64,000 bases of DNA from JABSOG01 sp041583135 (GCA_041583135.1 JBFHGJ010000003.1:76752-140751), one strand, 5' to 3'; positions 34,389 to 43,829 are shown, counted from the stretch's first letter. Numbers and translations: made by a program. The notes: generated by a model not told the origin, from the letters alone.

Positions 34389-35099
34389 TTACAACAGCTT
34401 TTCCAGCTGGTGAATACTGCTCAGTTCAATATGTGGCAAAGCGCTGTGCTTACCCATGGGAAAACCGGTCAGGTTAAGCCAAGCGGCCGTGCAGCCTGAG
34501 GCCAGCGCACCTTTAACGTCGTGAGACAATGAATCGCCTACGTGCAGTAAATTCTTCGATTGGATGCCAAGACGTTCACACGCAGCGTGATACATATCCT
34601 TGGCGGGTTTTTGTCTCATCCCTTCTTGTCCGCCGTGAATGGCAAACTCAAATACTTCACCCAAGCCCATTTTATCGATATTGGCGGTGCCGTTGGTCAG
34701 GGCGATGAGACGATAACGCGCTTTCAGTTTGGCCAACAGGTCGAGGGTTGGGCCATCTAACGAGACTTTGATGCGTCTTTTATAAAAGGCTTCGTAGGCA
34801 CCGCTGGCGTGCACATGGGCGTCTTTGTCCGGCAGCGCGAGCTTCAGTAGACCGTAATAAATCGACTGCAGGCGAAAATTGGCCATATCATGAATGGCAT
34901 TTGGGTGTTGTTTCGCGTATTCGCGTTGGTTTTGCTGCCAAAACGCAACATCTGTATTTTGAGTTCGTTCAACGGCGCGGTGTAGATAATCTAACTGAGC
35001 CCCTTCTGAGGCCTGTATAATCGGCCCGTTGTCATACAGAGTATCGTCCAAATCGAAGCTGATTGCTGCTATTGAGTCTATTCTTTTGTAACACTGCAT
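34389..35099 (-). CDS. yigB: HAD-family phosphatase YigB
   Basis: A 236-residue cytoplasmic HAD phosphatase with motif I FDLDDTLYDNG near residues 15-25, motif II LTNGT, and motif III/IV HVGDSLSHDVKGA. YigB acts on flavin pathway intermediates such as the 5-amino-6-ribitylaminouracil phosphate and on FMN. It follows xerC at 1 bp, as in E. coli, and is the last gene of the lptM-dapF-DUF484-xerC-yigB block. It faces the capsule-like operon with only 3 bp between stop codons, leaving no room for a terminator. Confidence 0.92.
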   Translation of the reverse strand: MQCYKRIDSIAAISFDLDDTLYDNGPIIQASEGAQLDYLHRAVERTQNTDVAFWQQNQREYAKQHPNAIHDMANFRLQSIYYGLLKLALPDKDAHVHASGAYEAFYKRRIKVSLDGPTLDLLAKLKARYRLIALTNGTANIDKMGLGEVFEFAIHGGQEGMRQKPAKDMYHAACERLGIQSKNLLHVGDSLSHDVKGALASGCTAAWLNLTGFPMGKHSALPHIELSSIHQLEKLL

Positions 35100-35100
35100 A

Positions 35101-36027
35101 TTATTCTTCTCTCTTTAACTTGGCCCTAGGGTGGGCGGCATCATAGACCTTGGCCAGATGTTGGAAATCTAGATGGGTATAGACTTGTGTCGTGCTTAAG
35201 TTGGCGTGGCCGAGTAGCTCTTGCACCGCCCTTAGGTCTTGGCTCGACTCAAGTATATGACTGGCAAAGGAATGACGTAATTTGTGAGGATGGATCCTAG
35301 TATCGATATTTTGCTTCAATCCCCACTGCTGCATTCTGGTTCTGACTTGACGGTGGGAAATGCGGCGTTTGAATTTACTCAAAAACATCGCTTTGCTGTC
35401 GTCTTTGACGTAGTTACCCCTCACCTCAAGCCAACGTTCAAGCCATAACAAGGCTTGACGACCCAGTGGTAAAATACGCTCTTTGCTGCCTTTACCGATC
35501 ACTGTGATCTCTTGATTGATGAGGTCTACGTCGTCTAAATCGCAGTTGACCAGCTCATCCAAACGCAGCCCCGAACTGTACATCAGTTCCATCATCGCGC
35601 GGTCGCGGACGGCGAGGTCGTCGTCTTCGTTGATTTCGAGCAGTTGATTGACCTGATCTACGTCTAAGTTCTTTGGCAGCGCCTTGTCGAACTTAGGGGC
35701 CTTGATACCGACCAGTGGGTCGTGACGGGCACCGTCATTGGCCAGCAAATATTTGTAGAAACTGCGCATACTTGAGAGCATCAAAGCAATGGAGCGAGGT
35801 TTGATTTGCCGTGCACGACAAGCCAGCAGATAGTTTTTGATGTGCTCAGAGGTCAGTTGCGACCATTGTGTCACTTGGCGTTCGGCGATAAATTGCGCCA
35901 GCGCTTCGATGTGGCGGCGGTAGTTGGTGATGGTGTGGGTGGCGTATTGTCTTTCGTCGTGCAAGTGACGCAAAAAGTCTTCAATCCAGCTGCTCAGCGC
36001 TAGAGGGATCTCGGTTTGCTCACTCAT
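35101..36027 (-). CDS. xerC: Tyrosine recombinase XerC
   Basis: Start at the ATG at 36027 (MSEQTEIPLALSSW), 6 nt after AAGGAG; a longer open frame overlaps the DUF484 gene. The 308-residue enzyme has an N-terminal SAM-like DNA-binding domain and the catalytic set: Arg in SSGLRLDEL, Lys in GKGSKER, His-x-x-Arg in HPHKLRHSFA, His in LLGHANL and Tyr in TQVYTH. XerC with XerD resolves chromosome dimers at dif. Gene order DUF484-xerC-yigB is conserved. The enzyme appears intact. Confidence 0.95.
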   Translation of the reverse strand: MSEQTEIPLALSSWIEDFLRHLHDERQYATHTITNYRRHIEALAQFIAERQVTQWSQLTSEHIKNYLLACRARQIKPRSIALMLSSMRSFYKYLLANDGARHDPLVGIKAPKFDKALPKNLDVDQVNQLLEINEDDDLAVRDRAMMELMYSSGLRLDELVNCDLDDVDLINQEITVIGKGSKERILPLGRQALLWLERWLEVRGNYVKDDSKAMFLSKFKRRISHRQVRTRMQQWGLKQNIDTRIHPHKLRHSFASHILESSQDLRAVQELLGHANLSTTQVYTHLDFQHLAKVYDAAHPRAKLKREE

Positions 36028-36079
36028 ACGCCACTCCTTTTTTATCGCCCGGCAGTGATGCCGGGGCTTAAGCGTTGGT

Positions 36080-36751
36080 TTATTGGATCTTTTCAATCAT
36101 TTTGGCGAGGATTTTGGCCAGCTCGCTTAAAAATAAAATGTCCATACCCGGATAAAAATGGTTTTCATCGACACTGCCGAAAGCGACGATACCGGTCTGG
36201 CCGTTTTCACCGAGCAGCATCAGCGCTGCCGATTGAATATTCAACTCAGGGTCGAACAGCATCAGCTGTTCTTCGGCATTGAGCCGCCCAAAATAATAGT
36301 CTTTTCTTGCCAAACGATGATCTATCAACGGCTTCAATACGCTACGACTGATATGAAATTCTCCGCCGTCGTCGTTGAAACATTTCAAGTAAACACCGGG
36401 GAGGTTGAGTTTGCTTGAGATGATCTCAAGCATGGCGTCATACAAGGCTTTTTCATCGGAGCATTCGATCAGTTGCAGATACAGCTCGCTAAAGGTCAGA
36501 AAAATGCCTTCATTTTGTCTGGCGACCGTCATCAGTAAGGTGATCTCTTCTTCGAGCACCTGAACTTTGGCGCGCAAGACTTCTTGCTGTCGTTCAACCA
36601 AAGATACCGCACCGCGTTCTTGATGGGGTAAACGCACCGAGGCCATGAGATCTGGGTGGTTTAAAAAGAATTGCGGATTGGCCAAAAGGTAGTCTTTGAC
36701 CAATTGCTCGTCGAGAATTAACTCATCTTTGATAGCGGAAACTTCTGTCAT
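36080..36751 (-). CDS. DUF484 family protein
   Basis: A 223-residue cytoplasmic protein of the DUF484 family. It starts with helices containing the family-typical VKDYLLANPQFFLNHPDLMASVRLPH segment, then a coiled coil (SLVERQQEVLRAKVQVLEEE), then a GAF-like domain (about 85-223). The family is always found between dapF and xerC in gammaproteobacteria, as here. Its role is unknown; the GAF-like fold suggests small-molecule binding. Confidence 0.9.
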   Translation of the reverse strand: MTEVSAIKDELILDEQLVKDYLLANPQFFLNHPDLMASVRLPHQERGAVSLVERQQEVLRAKVQVLEEEITLLMTVARQNEGIFLTFSELYLQLIECSDEKALYDAMLEIISSKLNLPGVYLKCFNDDGGEFHISRSVLKPLIDHRLARKDYYFGRLNAEEQLMLFDPELNIQSAALMLLGENGQTGIVAFGSVDENHFYPGMDILFLSELAKILAKMIEKIQ

Positions 36752-36804
36752 GATAGCTGCTTAACTGTTTGTACTTAGGTAAAAATTACGTTGTGAATAT
36801 ACAT

Positions 36805-37635
36805 TCACAAATTGATGTTGCCGTCGAAAATATGGGTTGCCGGACCGCTCATCTTGATATTGTCTCCCGGTCCTTTGTAGCGGATCTTTAACTCGCCGCC
36901 GGGCAGTTCAACGGTGACTTCGCTGCCGAGCTTTTTCTGCATCTGGCCTATGACCACAGCGGCGCAGGCTCCTGAGCCGCAGGCAAGGGTTTCGCCGACA
37001 CCGCGCTCCCATACTCTGAGCTTAACGCGATTTTCAGAGACTATCTGCATAAAACCGACATTGGCCTGCTCAGGAAAACGTTCATGAACGGCGATTTGTG
37101 GGCCTAAATTATCAATGTCGATGTCATTGATGTCTTCACACAGTATAACGCAATGTGGATTACCGACAGAAACAACGCCACATAAAATGGTTTGTTCTTC
37201 AACTCGCAGGATATAGGTCGCTTCGGCTTTATTGGCCTTAAACGGCACCTGCTTGGGTTCAAACTTGGGGCTGCCCATGTTGACTGTAATGTTGCCGTCG
37301 CGCTCGATATACAACGTCATTTTGCCGTTTTTGGTGCTGACACGAATTTTGGTTTTGTTGATCAATCCCTTCATTTTGACAAAGCGGGCAAAGCAACGGG
37401 CGCCATTGCCACATTGGCTGACCTCGCCGCCATCGGCGTTGAAGATGCGATAATGGAAGTCTAGGTCGGGATCATAGGGTGGCTCAACCATCAATAGCTG
37501 GTCGAATCCGATGCCAAAATTGCGATCAGAGAGCTTGCGGATCTGCTCAGGGGTAATGTAGACACTATCGGTGACATTATCGATCACCATAAAGTCATTC
37601 CCTAGGCCGTGCATTTTGGAAAAATTGATTTGCAT
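36805..37635 (-). CDS. dapF: Diaminopimelate epimerase
   Basis: A 276-residue enzyme that converts LL- to meso-diaminopimelate for lysine and peptidoglycan synthesis. The two catalytic cysteines are present: C75 in EVSQCGNGAR and C219 in ETLACGSGACA. The N-terminal SKMHGLGNDFMVID motif and standard length support the call and the start. It lies 57 bp downstream of lptM and upstream of DUF484, the conserved order. Confidence 0.97.
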   Translation of the reverse strand: MQINFSKMHGLGNDFMVIDNVTDSVYITPEQIRKLSDRNFGIGFDQLLMVEPPYDPDLDFHYRIFNADGGEVSQCGNGARCFARFVKMKGLINKTKIRVSTKNGKMTLYIERDGNITVNMGSPKFEPKQVPFKANKAEATYILRVEEQTILCGVVSVGNPHCVILCEDINDIDIDNLGPQIAVHERFPEQANVGFMQIVSENRVKLRVWERGVGETLACGSGACAAVVIGQMQKKLGSEVTVELPGGELKIRYKGPGDNIKMSGPATHIFDGNINL

Positions 37636-37692
37636 CTAACGGATATTTTCAACGTCTATCGGGTTATTGTAACGCAAAAACTGACTCAATAG

Positions 37693-37833
37693 TCAGCTTT
37701 GTTTATCTTGATCTGTTTGATTTGCCGGTTTTTCTTCTGGCAGTTCCAATGGGCCTTTCTGACCACAGCCTGAAAGCGTCAAACTGATGCTCGCGACGGC
37801 CGAAATAAGTAAGAAATAACCTAATCTTTTCAT
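37693..37833 (-). CDS. lptM: Small lipoprotein LptM (YifL)
   Basis: A 46-residue gene: MKRLGYFLLISAVASISLTL followed by the lipobox LSGC and the family signature GQKGPLELP, ending at the TGA at 37695-37693. The cysteine is at residue 23. LptM is an outer-membrane lipoprotein that helps form the native disulfides of LptD during assembly of the lipopolysaccharide export channel. Position between cyaY (divergent) and dapF matches other gammaproteobacteria. Its promoter must lie in the 85-bp gap to cyaY. Confidence 0.93.
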   Translation of the reverse strand: MKRLGYFLLISAVASISLTLSGCGQKGPLELPEEKPANQTDQDKQS

Positions 37834-37918
37834 GGTTTTCATTTCACTGGAAATTTGTCATGCTATATTCCGGTATCCTTGGCAGAAAAGCCAGTAAATT
37901 TTAGGAATAAACAGCATA

Positions 37919-38242
37919 ATGACCGACAACGAGTATCATCAAAGAGTCGATGCGCTGCTACTCCATCTAGAAGAGTTGCTAGATGAGGTAACCAGCGTCG
38001 ATTTAGATTACGAATATGCCAGCGGCATTTTGACCATTGATTTTCCCAATCAGACCAAAATCATCATCAACAAACAGCCACCAAATCAGCAGATCTGGGT
38101 TGCCACCAAGTTCGACGGTCACCATTTTGACTTGCATGGTGAAATCTGGATAGACAACCGCAGCGGCAAAGAGTTTTGGGCGCTGTTGTCAGAAGCCGCC
38201 AGCAAACAGGCGGGTAAGCCGCTAAGTTTTACTGCGCCTTAA
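37919..38242 (+). CDS. cyaY: Frataxin homologue CyaY
   Basis: A 107-residue protein with the frataxin pattern: an acidic first helix (EYHQRVDALLLHLEELLDEV), the GILTIDFPNQTKIIINKQPP strand region, QIWVATKFDGHHFD, and W-I-D with the final helix. It binds iron and tunes iron-sulfur cluster assembly on IscS/IscU. Divergent from lptM, as is usual, and followed at 11 bp by an esterase gene. Confidence 0.95.
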   Translation: MTDNEYHQRVDALLLHLEELLDEVTSVDLDYEYASGILTIDFPNQTKIIINKQPPNQQIWVATKFDGHHFDLHGEIWIDNRSGKEFWALLSEAASKQAGKPLSFTAP

Positions 38243-38253
38243 AGAGAAAGTAT

Positions 38254-38919
38254 ATGAAATTGTCATTTGTCGAGGTAAATCCTACACAGACGCCTAAGGC
38301 GTTGATCGTTTGGCTTCATGGTCTGGGCGATAGTGGCCATGGGTTTGCACCTATTGTGCCTGAGCTGCAATTGCCGGACTCGTTGGCGCTGCGTTTTGTC
38401 TTTCCTCATGCGCCTGTCAGGCCGGTGACCATCAACGGTGGCATGCAAATGAATGCTTGGTATGACATTAAAACCATGGATTTGGACAACCGTGCCGATG
38501 AGCAAGGTGTATTGGCATCGGCGCAGTTGGTGAGTCAGTTACTTGACGATGAAATTGCCAAAGGCATTAAGCCGGAGCGCATTATATTGGCCGGTTTTTC
38601 CCAAGGTGGGGTGATTGCGCTGCATTTGGCTGGGCGTTTACCCTATAAGCTGGCCGGTGTGATGGCAATGTCTACCTATATGAGTAAAGGCGAAAAGCTT
38701 GGCGCTGAAAAACTGGACGTTAACCTCACGACGCCTATCTTCATGGCCCACGGTACTCAAGATGAGGTGGTGCCCCTAAGTGCGGGTCTCAAAGCCAAAC
38801 AGACGCTGGCGCAAAATGGCTTTGAGGTCTATTGGCATGAATATCCGATGGGACACACTTTGTGTATCGAGCAGCTGGCGCATATTCGTGGGTTTATCCA
38901 ACAGACACTAGGGGCTTAA
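38254..38919 (+). CDS. Carboxylesterase/phospholipase, alpha/beta hydrolase
   Basis: A 221-residue cytoplasmic hydrolase of the phospholipase/carboxylesterase (Abhydrolase_2) family. The oxyanion region is LIVWLHGLGDSGHGF; the catalytic triad is S116 in GFSQGG, D170 in GTQDEVVP and H201 in PMGHTLC. Length is standard. It probably cleaves short acyl esters or acyl-thioesters. It follows cyaY in the same direction with an 11-bp gap. Confidence 0.92.
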   Translation: MKLSFVEVNPTQTPKALIVWLHGLGDSGHGFAPIVPELQLPDSLALRFVFPHAPVRPVTINGGMQMNAWYDIKTMDLDNRADEQGVLASAQLVSQLLDDEIAKGIKPERIILAGFSQGGVIALHLAGRLPYKLAGVMAMSTYMSKGEKLGAEKLDVNLTTPIFMAHGTQDEVVPLSAGLKAKQTLAQNGFEVYWHEYPMGHTLCIEQLAHIRGFIQQTLGA

Positions 38920-38946
38920 TCGAGTTCAGGCTATTTGAGCGGGCGG

Positions 38947-40101
38947 TTAAGCCTGCTCAAAGTACCAACAGCCCTGATTGACCAAGGTGGTCAAAAAGGC
39001 CATAAAGCCTTCATCTTCCAATGCCGAATCAAGCAATTCGGCAGTCAGTTGCTGGCAATTGCAGAGCTGTTTGATGACGTCGCTCAAGTGCGGCTCTAAG
39101 CGGCATTCCTCACCATTGACGTAGAAATAACCGGCCTCGACGCTGGATTCTAAGTAATGACATCTTAGCCCGCCAAGGCGGATCAGCGGCTGCTCCAACA
39201 ACAAGCCTTTGATTTCCTGCTCGTCGTAGACGAACGGTTCTTCTGGTGCATCTAATGCGTGTTTGGGGGCTGATAGGTGGCTACCGGCGAAGCGGGCGAG
39301 TAAGGCGTCGTCGTCGAGGACACTTTGCAGATGGGCCTTAATGGCGGCGAGATCATCAGCGCTAACCAAGCCAGGGTGTTGGCTTTTGGCACGTTTAGGA
39401 TCGCTCAACAATTGATTGGAAAGGTCGTGGTCGATCAAAAAGTCAGCCAAGGCGCTTAGCATATCTTTGGCCGATTCGGTGCGATAGCCGACCGAAAAAC
39501 TCATCGATGGGCACAGTGAAATCCCCTCATGAGGGTAGCCCGGTGGAATGTACAGCACGTCGCCAGGGGCGAGTTCGGCATCGATAATGGCGTCAAACGA
39601 CTGCACGTGCAACAGTAGCTCATGGGCACTGAACTGCTGGTGGTCGCCTTTGTCGCCGACACGCCAGTGACGGGCGCCGGAGCCTTGACAGATAAAGGTG
39701 TCGTAGTTATCGATGTGGGGGCCAACGCTGCCGCCTTCGGTGGCGAAGCTGATCATCACGTCATCACGGCGCCAGTCGGGCAGAAAGTCAAACGCATTGG
39801 CTAACTGAGCGACTTCATCTGACCAGTTGTCGGCGGCTTGAACGACCAATGTCCAGTCCTTATTACCTAGGTGCTCGTAACTTTCAAACGGCCCGGATTG
39901 CGCCTGCCACTTGTCTTGTTGTTTTGCGATGAGTCTAGACTCAACCATAGGTTCACTGGCCAGTCCTGCCAGTTCATCGGGGCTGAGCAAATCTTCAAAG
40001 GGGGCTAGGGCACCTCGCAACAGCACTGGCTTTTGTTGCCAGTATTGCTGCAAAAAGGTCTCGACATCAAGGGTCTTAAAATCAATTACTAACGGTTTCA
40101 T
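38947..40101 (-). CDS. roxA: RoxA-type cupin oxygenase (ribosomal protein uL16 hydroxylase)
   Basis: Start at the ATG at 40101 (MKPLVIDFKTLDVETFL); a GTG immediately upstream is an alternative. The 384-residue protein belongs to the JmjC-like cupin family of YcfD/RoxA: the iron ligands are in GPHIDNYDTFICQ (H-x-D) and PPGYPHEGIS (distal His), with the family GARHWRVG motif. YcfD hydroxylates Arg81 of ribosomal protein L16 using iron and 2-oxoglutarate. The C-terminal helical and winged-helix region (about 280-384) is present at normal length. Stand-alone unit, convergent with the esterase gene. Confidence 0.92.
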   Translation of the reverse strand: MKPLVIDFKTLDVETFLQQYWQQKPVLLRGALAPFEDLLSPDELAGLASEPMVESRLIAKQQDKWQAQSGPFESYEHLGNKDWTLVVQAADNWSDEVAQLANAFDFLPDWRRDDVMISFATEGGSVGPHIDNYDTFICQGSGARHWRVGDKGDHQQFSAHELLLHVQSFDAIIDAELAPGDVLYIPPGYPHEGISLCPSMSFSVGYRTESAKDMLSALADFLIDHDLSNQLLSDPKRAKSQHPGLVSADDLAAIKAHLQSVLDDDALLARFAGSHLSAPKHALDAPEEPFVYDEQEIKGLLLEQPLIRLGGLRCHYLESSVEAGYFYVNGEECRLEPHLSDVIKQLCNCQQLTAELLDSALEDEGFMAFLTTLVNQGCWYFEQA

Positions 40102-40377
40102 CACGAGTTTCGTCCAAGTTCTTTGTTCGGTTTAAGCACGGCTATTGGGCTTACTGACTTATTTGTCATTTTATCTCACAACCAACCCATTTGGTGTGTT
40201 ATTTGCAAATTATCTTAAGGTGTATCAACCCACCGCGTTCAACTGTACAAAAGCGATGAGTTGAACTACCTTCAAAATTGTCAGTGTAGACATCATAGAG
40301 CAAAGCTTTGAACGGCATTTTGGTGATGACAGTGACATTCGTCCATTCGACCACTTACTGGGTGAAGTTAACTGATT
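40102..40377. other. Intergenic region between roxA and the EAL-domain gene
   Basis: About 275 bp holding the divergent promoters of both genes. A 36-codon open stretch (40265-40375) reads like coding sequence but has no usual start codon. No terminator or riboswitch was recognised. Confidence 0.3.
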
Positions 40378-42456
40378 ATGAATATGGTTAATACTGAAGT
40401 TGCTGCTATCAGCAAGACGACTGTGTTTATCGTTGATGATAACCCCGCCAACACGTTGATGTTACGTCAGGTTATCGAAGCGGAAGACTTTGAAGCGGTG
40501 CATGTTTTTAATGATCCGCAACAGGCACTTGAGGCATTTGATGTGGTGAAGCCACAGCTGGTGCTATTGGACCTGTTGATGCCGAAAATCGACGGTATCG
40601 AGTTTTTGCGCCGCATTCATCAGGCGATACAAAATGCCGATGTTGCGGTGATCATTTTGACTGCCAGCTATGATACCGAGCAGCGAATGCAGGCGCTGGA
40701 GCTGGGAGCGCAAGATTTTATCGAAAAACCGCTCAATATCATTGAAACGCTCCAACGTATCCGCAACGTATTACATCTACAACAACGCAAAAGCACTTTT
40801 CAACACTTAAGCAAAGACTTAGGTGGGCGCTTGCACAAAACCACAAAAGACCTCAGTGATGTGATACTCACCCTCAATAGTATTTTCGATAATTCATCGG
40901 AATATGTGTTTGTAACCAATGACAAAGGAGTAGTTAGCGATTGCAATAAGATGGCGTCGCAACGCTTTGGGATCCATGCTTCGAGCAATATTAACCTGTT
41001 TGAACGCTTTAAGATGGACGAGCAATTGCTTGGTGCCGAAAAGCCGGAGTTGACGCTCCATGATCAGCATAATAAGCGGATCATTGTTGAGGTGAGTTAC
41101 TCTAAGGTGGTGCTTAACCGTTTTTCTAACTATGTTTTTGTTTTTAAAGATATTACTCACCGAAAAGAAGATGAGATAAACCTCAAATATTTAGCCGAAA
41201 CCCACTATATTACCCACCTGCCCAATAGAAACCAGACGCAAAACTTGACCGAAGCCAAAATAGACGCCCTGGATGAGGGTGAGCGGTTAAGTTTTATTTT
41301 TATCTCTTATTTTGACAACAACCGTGTCGCCGCATTGTATGGGTACGACCGCTTGGAATATTTGTTGCTCAATATCGCGCTGGCGTTGGTTGAGATAGCG
41401 GCGCAGACCGATGCGGTGTTGGTGCACTGGGGCGACAACGATTTTTTAATTGTCGAAGAATCTAAAGATGCCGCCAAGTTGCTCGGCCATATTATCGACC
41501 GGTTTGAAAGGCCGATTCAAATCGGCGATTTGAAAGAGCGTGGCGTATATTCTCGTCCTACCGTGGGGGTATATACTGCCGATGCCGCCAGCTCGAATGA
41601 CGAAACCAAGTTGCTGACCAATATTCACTGCGCGTTGCAGGCGACCTTTGAGGGCGCCAGAGTTGCCAGGCATTTGATTGTATACGATGAAGAACTGCAA
41701 CAAAAAATCGCCTATCGCAATATGATTGAAAAAGAGTTGCTCCAAGCGATAGGTGATCAAAGCTTTAAGTTGGCGTATCAGCCGAAGGTGGATTTAACAA
41801 CCGGTAAGGTTGTCAGTGCCGAAGCCTTGATCCGTTGGCCCCACCGTGAACTGGGTATGATAGGTCCCAATGTGTTTATTCCAATCGCTGAAAGTTGCGG
41901 GCTTATCAATGAAATTGGGGCTTGGGTACTCAAGCAGGTGTTTGATGACATCGACAAGCTGAAGATGACCTACCCCGATATACGCCATGTGGCACTCAAT
42001 GTGGCAGCGCCGCAGCTCGATGAGAGTTTTATCGCGTTGTTGAAAGCATTGATCGGTCGGCGCGAACAGGACATGGCTGGTTTTATCGAGCTTGAGATCA
42101 CTGAAACCTCATTTCTAGATGATTTGGAGCGGGTAGGGCCGATATTGCAGCAGATTAAAGATCTGGGGTGTCGTTTGGCGTTGGATGACTTTGGAACCGG
42201 GTATTCGTCATTGTCCTACTTACATGAATTGCCGGTTGATACGTTAAAAATAGACCGCAGTTTCATTTTGCCGATACTCAAATCCGAGCGCAGTTTATCT
42301 ATGGTGATCAGTATTGTGTCGATGAGCTTGGCGCTTGAGCTTGAAGTGGTCGCCGAAGGGATTGAAGATCAGCAAACGGCGGCGCTTTTAAGAGATCATG
42401 GCGTGCAAATCGGTCAGGGTTTTTATTTTTATAAACCTGAGTTCTTGCTGGAATAG
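40378..42456 (+). CDS. Receiver-PAS-GGDEF(degenerate)-EAL phosphodiesterase
   Basis: A 692-residue cytoplasmic protein. It has a receiver domain (about 15-130, phosphoacceptor D65 in LLDLLMPK), a PAS domain (about 165-260), a GGDEF-like domain (about 270-430) and an EAL domain (about 440-690). The GGDEF active site is replaced by HWGDNDF, so cyclase activity is unlikely. The EAL site looks complete: EALIRW, LNVA, ELEITETSF, LDDFGTGYSSLSYL, KIDRSF and EVVAEGIE. It should therefore break down c-di-GMP under control of a partner kinase not present nearby. It lies alone between roxA and the serine protease gene. Confidence 0.92.
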   Translation: MNMVNTEVAAISKTTVFIVDDNPANTLMLRQVIEAEDFEAVHVFNDPQQALEAFDVVKPQLVLLDLLMPKIDGIEFLRRIHQAIQNADVAVIILTASYDTEQRMQALELGAQDFIEKPLNIIETLQRIRNVLHLQQRKSTFQHLSKDLGGRLHKTTKDLSDVILTLNSIFDNSSEYVFVTNDKGVVSDCNKMASQRFGIHASSNINLFERFKMDEQLLGAEKPELTLHDQHNKRIIVEVSYSKVVLNRFSNYVFVFKDITHRKEDEINLKYLAETHYITHLPNRNQTQNLTEAKIDALDEGERLSFIFISYFDNNRVAALYGYDRLEYLLLNIALALVEIAAQTDAVLVHWGDNDFLIVEESKDAAKLLGHIIDRFERPIQIGDLKERGVYSRPTVGVYTADAASSNDETKLLTNIHCALQATFEGARVARHLIVYDEELQQKIAYRNMIEKELLQAIGDQSFKLAYQPKVDLTTGKVVSAEALIRWPHRELGMIGPNVFIPIAESCGLINEIGAWVLKQVFDDIDKLKMTYPDIRHVALNVAAPQLDESFIALLKALIGRREQDMAGFIELEITETSFLDDLERVGPILQQIKDLGCRLALDDFGTGYSSLSYLHELPVDTLKIDRSFILPILKSERSLSMVISIVSMSLALELEVVAEGIEDQQTAALLRDHGVQIGQGFYFYKPEFLLE

Positions 42457-42575
42457 CTTTGCGCTTGCACGCCCCATATTGAGTCGGTTGATAATCTTTT
42501 ACAAACAAAAGCTGTCAGCGGCGTCAAAATTTCTTATGATGACGACATCGAAGTTCGAAGCGTAAAGGTAAATCC

Positions 42576-43829
42576 GTGTACAAAGTGTTGTTTGGCTTGT
42601 GGCTTTTGTCGCTCAGTGTGGCGGGCTTTGCCAATGAAGCTGGGATGTTGTTTCAAGAGCATAAAAGCGCGCTCTATCAAATTCGACTGCTGGAAAAGGC
42701 TTCCGGCAATAAATCGTCAATCGGCTCAGGCTTTCAAATTGATGAGCATGGGGTGATAGCGACCAACTATCATGTGATCTCAGACTATGTTCAGCATCCG
42801 AATAAGTATCTGCTGGAGTTACTTGATGACAAAGGTGACAAAACGCCGCTTAAGGTACTGGATGTCGATGTCATTAATGATTTGGCCTTGGTTAAGCGCC
42901 AACCCGGCGGCATGTCGTTGTTGTTGGCCAAGCAACCTTTGGCACAAGGTGAACAGATCTACTCACTGGGTAATCCACACGATCTCGGTATGATTGTGGT
43001 GCCGGGGACATACAATGGCCTTAAAGACAGCAGTTTTTACGACCGCATCCATTTTACCGGGTCGGTCAATCCGGGGATGAGTGGCGGCCCTGCGGTCAAT
43101 GCCGATGGCGAAGTGGTTGGGGTCAACGTTGCCACTGCCGGCAATCAAATTGGCTTTTTGGTGCCGCTCGATAAACTCAGCGCATTGTATCGGCGCTACA
43201 GCGACAGAGGTGAGCCAGTCAAAGACGTCAAAGGGCTTATCGGTCAGCAACTGTTTGCCAATCAAAATAAACTGCTCGCACAAGTGCTCGCCGCCGAATG
43301 GCAACTCAAAAGTTTAGGCAATGCCAAAGTGCCTGCGGAGATCGCGCCGTTTATTCGTTGTTGGGGTCAATCCAACGCCGATAAGGCCGATGCTGCCTAT
43401 TTGAGCGCGTCTAGCCACTGTGCAATGGGAGAGCAGGTATATCTGTCGCAGCGCTTTCGCAGCGGCAATATCGGTATGCAGTATGAGTGGTATAAAAGCG
43501 ATAAACTCAACCGTTATCAGTTTTATAACTTATATGAGCGAGCATTGGCCGGTATGGCGCCAGATAACCTCGCGGCCAAAGACGATGTGACCGAGTTCAA
43601 TTGTGCCCATGACTTGGTTGCGGTCGTCAGCGGTCAAACCAATGCCAAAATGGTGATGTGCTCACGAGCCTATAAAGAATATCCCGGCTTGTTTGATGTC
43701 GCGTTTATTGCTGCTTCATACGATAAGGCCACGCAGGGGCTGATCAGCCATTTTACCCTGTCAGGGGTGGAGAAGACGCTGGCACTACAATTTGCCCGTA
43801 AATTTATGGAGTCGGCGACATGGAATTGA
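42576..43829 (+). CDS. Periplasmic trypsin-like serine protease
   Basis: Starts at the GTG at 42576, 7 nt after AAAGG; no better ATG exists. The 417-residue precursor has a signal peptide (to about residue 19, AGFA-NE) and an S1C-type protease domain with triad H66 (ATNYHVIS), D102 (INDLALVK) and S169 (NPGMSGGPAV). After about residue 220 comes a separate helical domain with cysteines (IRCWGQ, HCAMGEQ, EFNCAHD, VMCSRA), not a PDZ domain. So it is not a canonical DegP. It overlaps the FHA-domain gene by 10 nt, implying joint function. Confidence 0.85.
   Translation: MYKVLFGLWLLSLSVAGFANEAGMLFQEHKSALYQIRLLEKASGNKSSIGSGFQIDEHGVIATNYHVISDYVQHPNKYLLELLDDKGDKTPLKVLDVDVINDLALVKRQPGGMSLLLAKQPLAQGEQIYSLGNPHDLGMIVVPGTYNGLKDSSFYDRIHFTGSVNPGMSGGPAVNADGEVVGVNVATAGNQIGFLVPLDKLSALYRRYSDRGEPVKDVKGLIGQQLFANQNKLLAQVLAAEWQLKSLGNAKVPAEIAPFIRCWGQSNADKADAAYLSASSHCAMGEQVYLSQRFRSGNIGMQYEWYKSDKLNRYQFYNLYERALAGMAPDNLAAKDDVTEFNCAHDLVAVVSGQTNAKMVMCSRAYKEYPGLFDVAFIAASYDKATQGLISHFTLSGVEKTLALQFARKFMESATWN

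Noticed and set aside
38936..38959. Hairpin between the convergent esterase and roxA genes
   Set aside because: Stem overlaps the roxA stop codon, has a G-U pair and lacks a U-tract; too weak to call a terminator.
40265..40375. A 36-codon open stretch before the EAL-domain gene reading like a protein C-terminus
   Set aside because: No ATG, GTG or TTG start in frame and no recognisable family; could be a gene remnant or chance.
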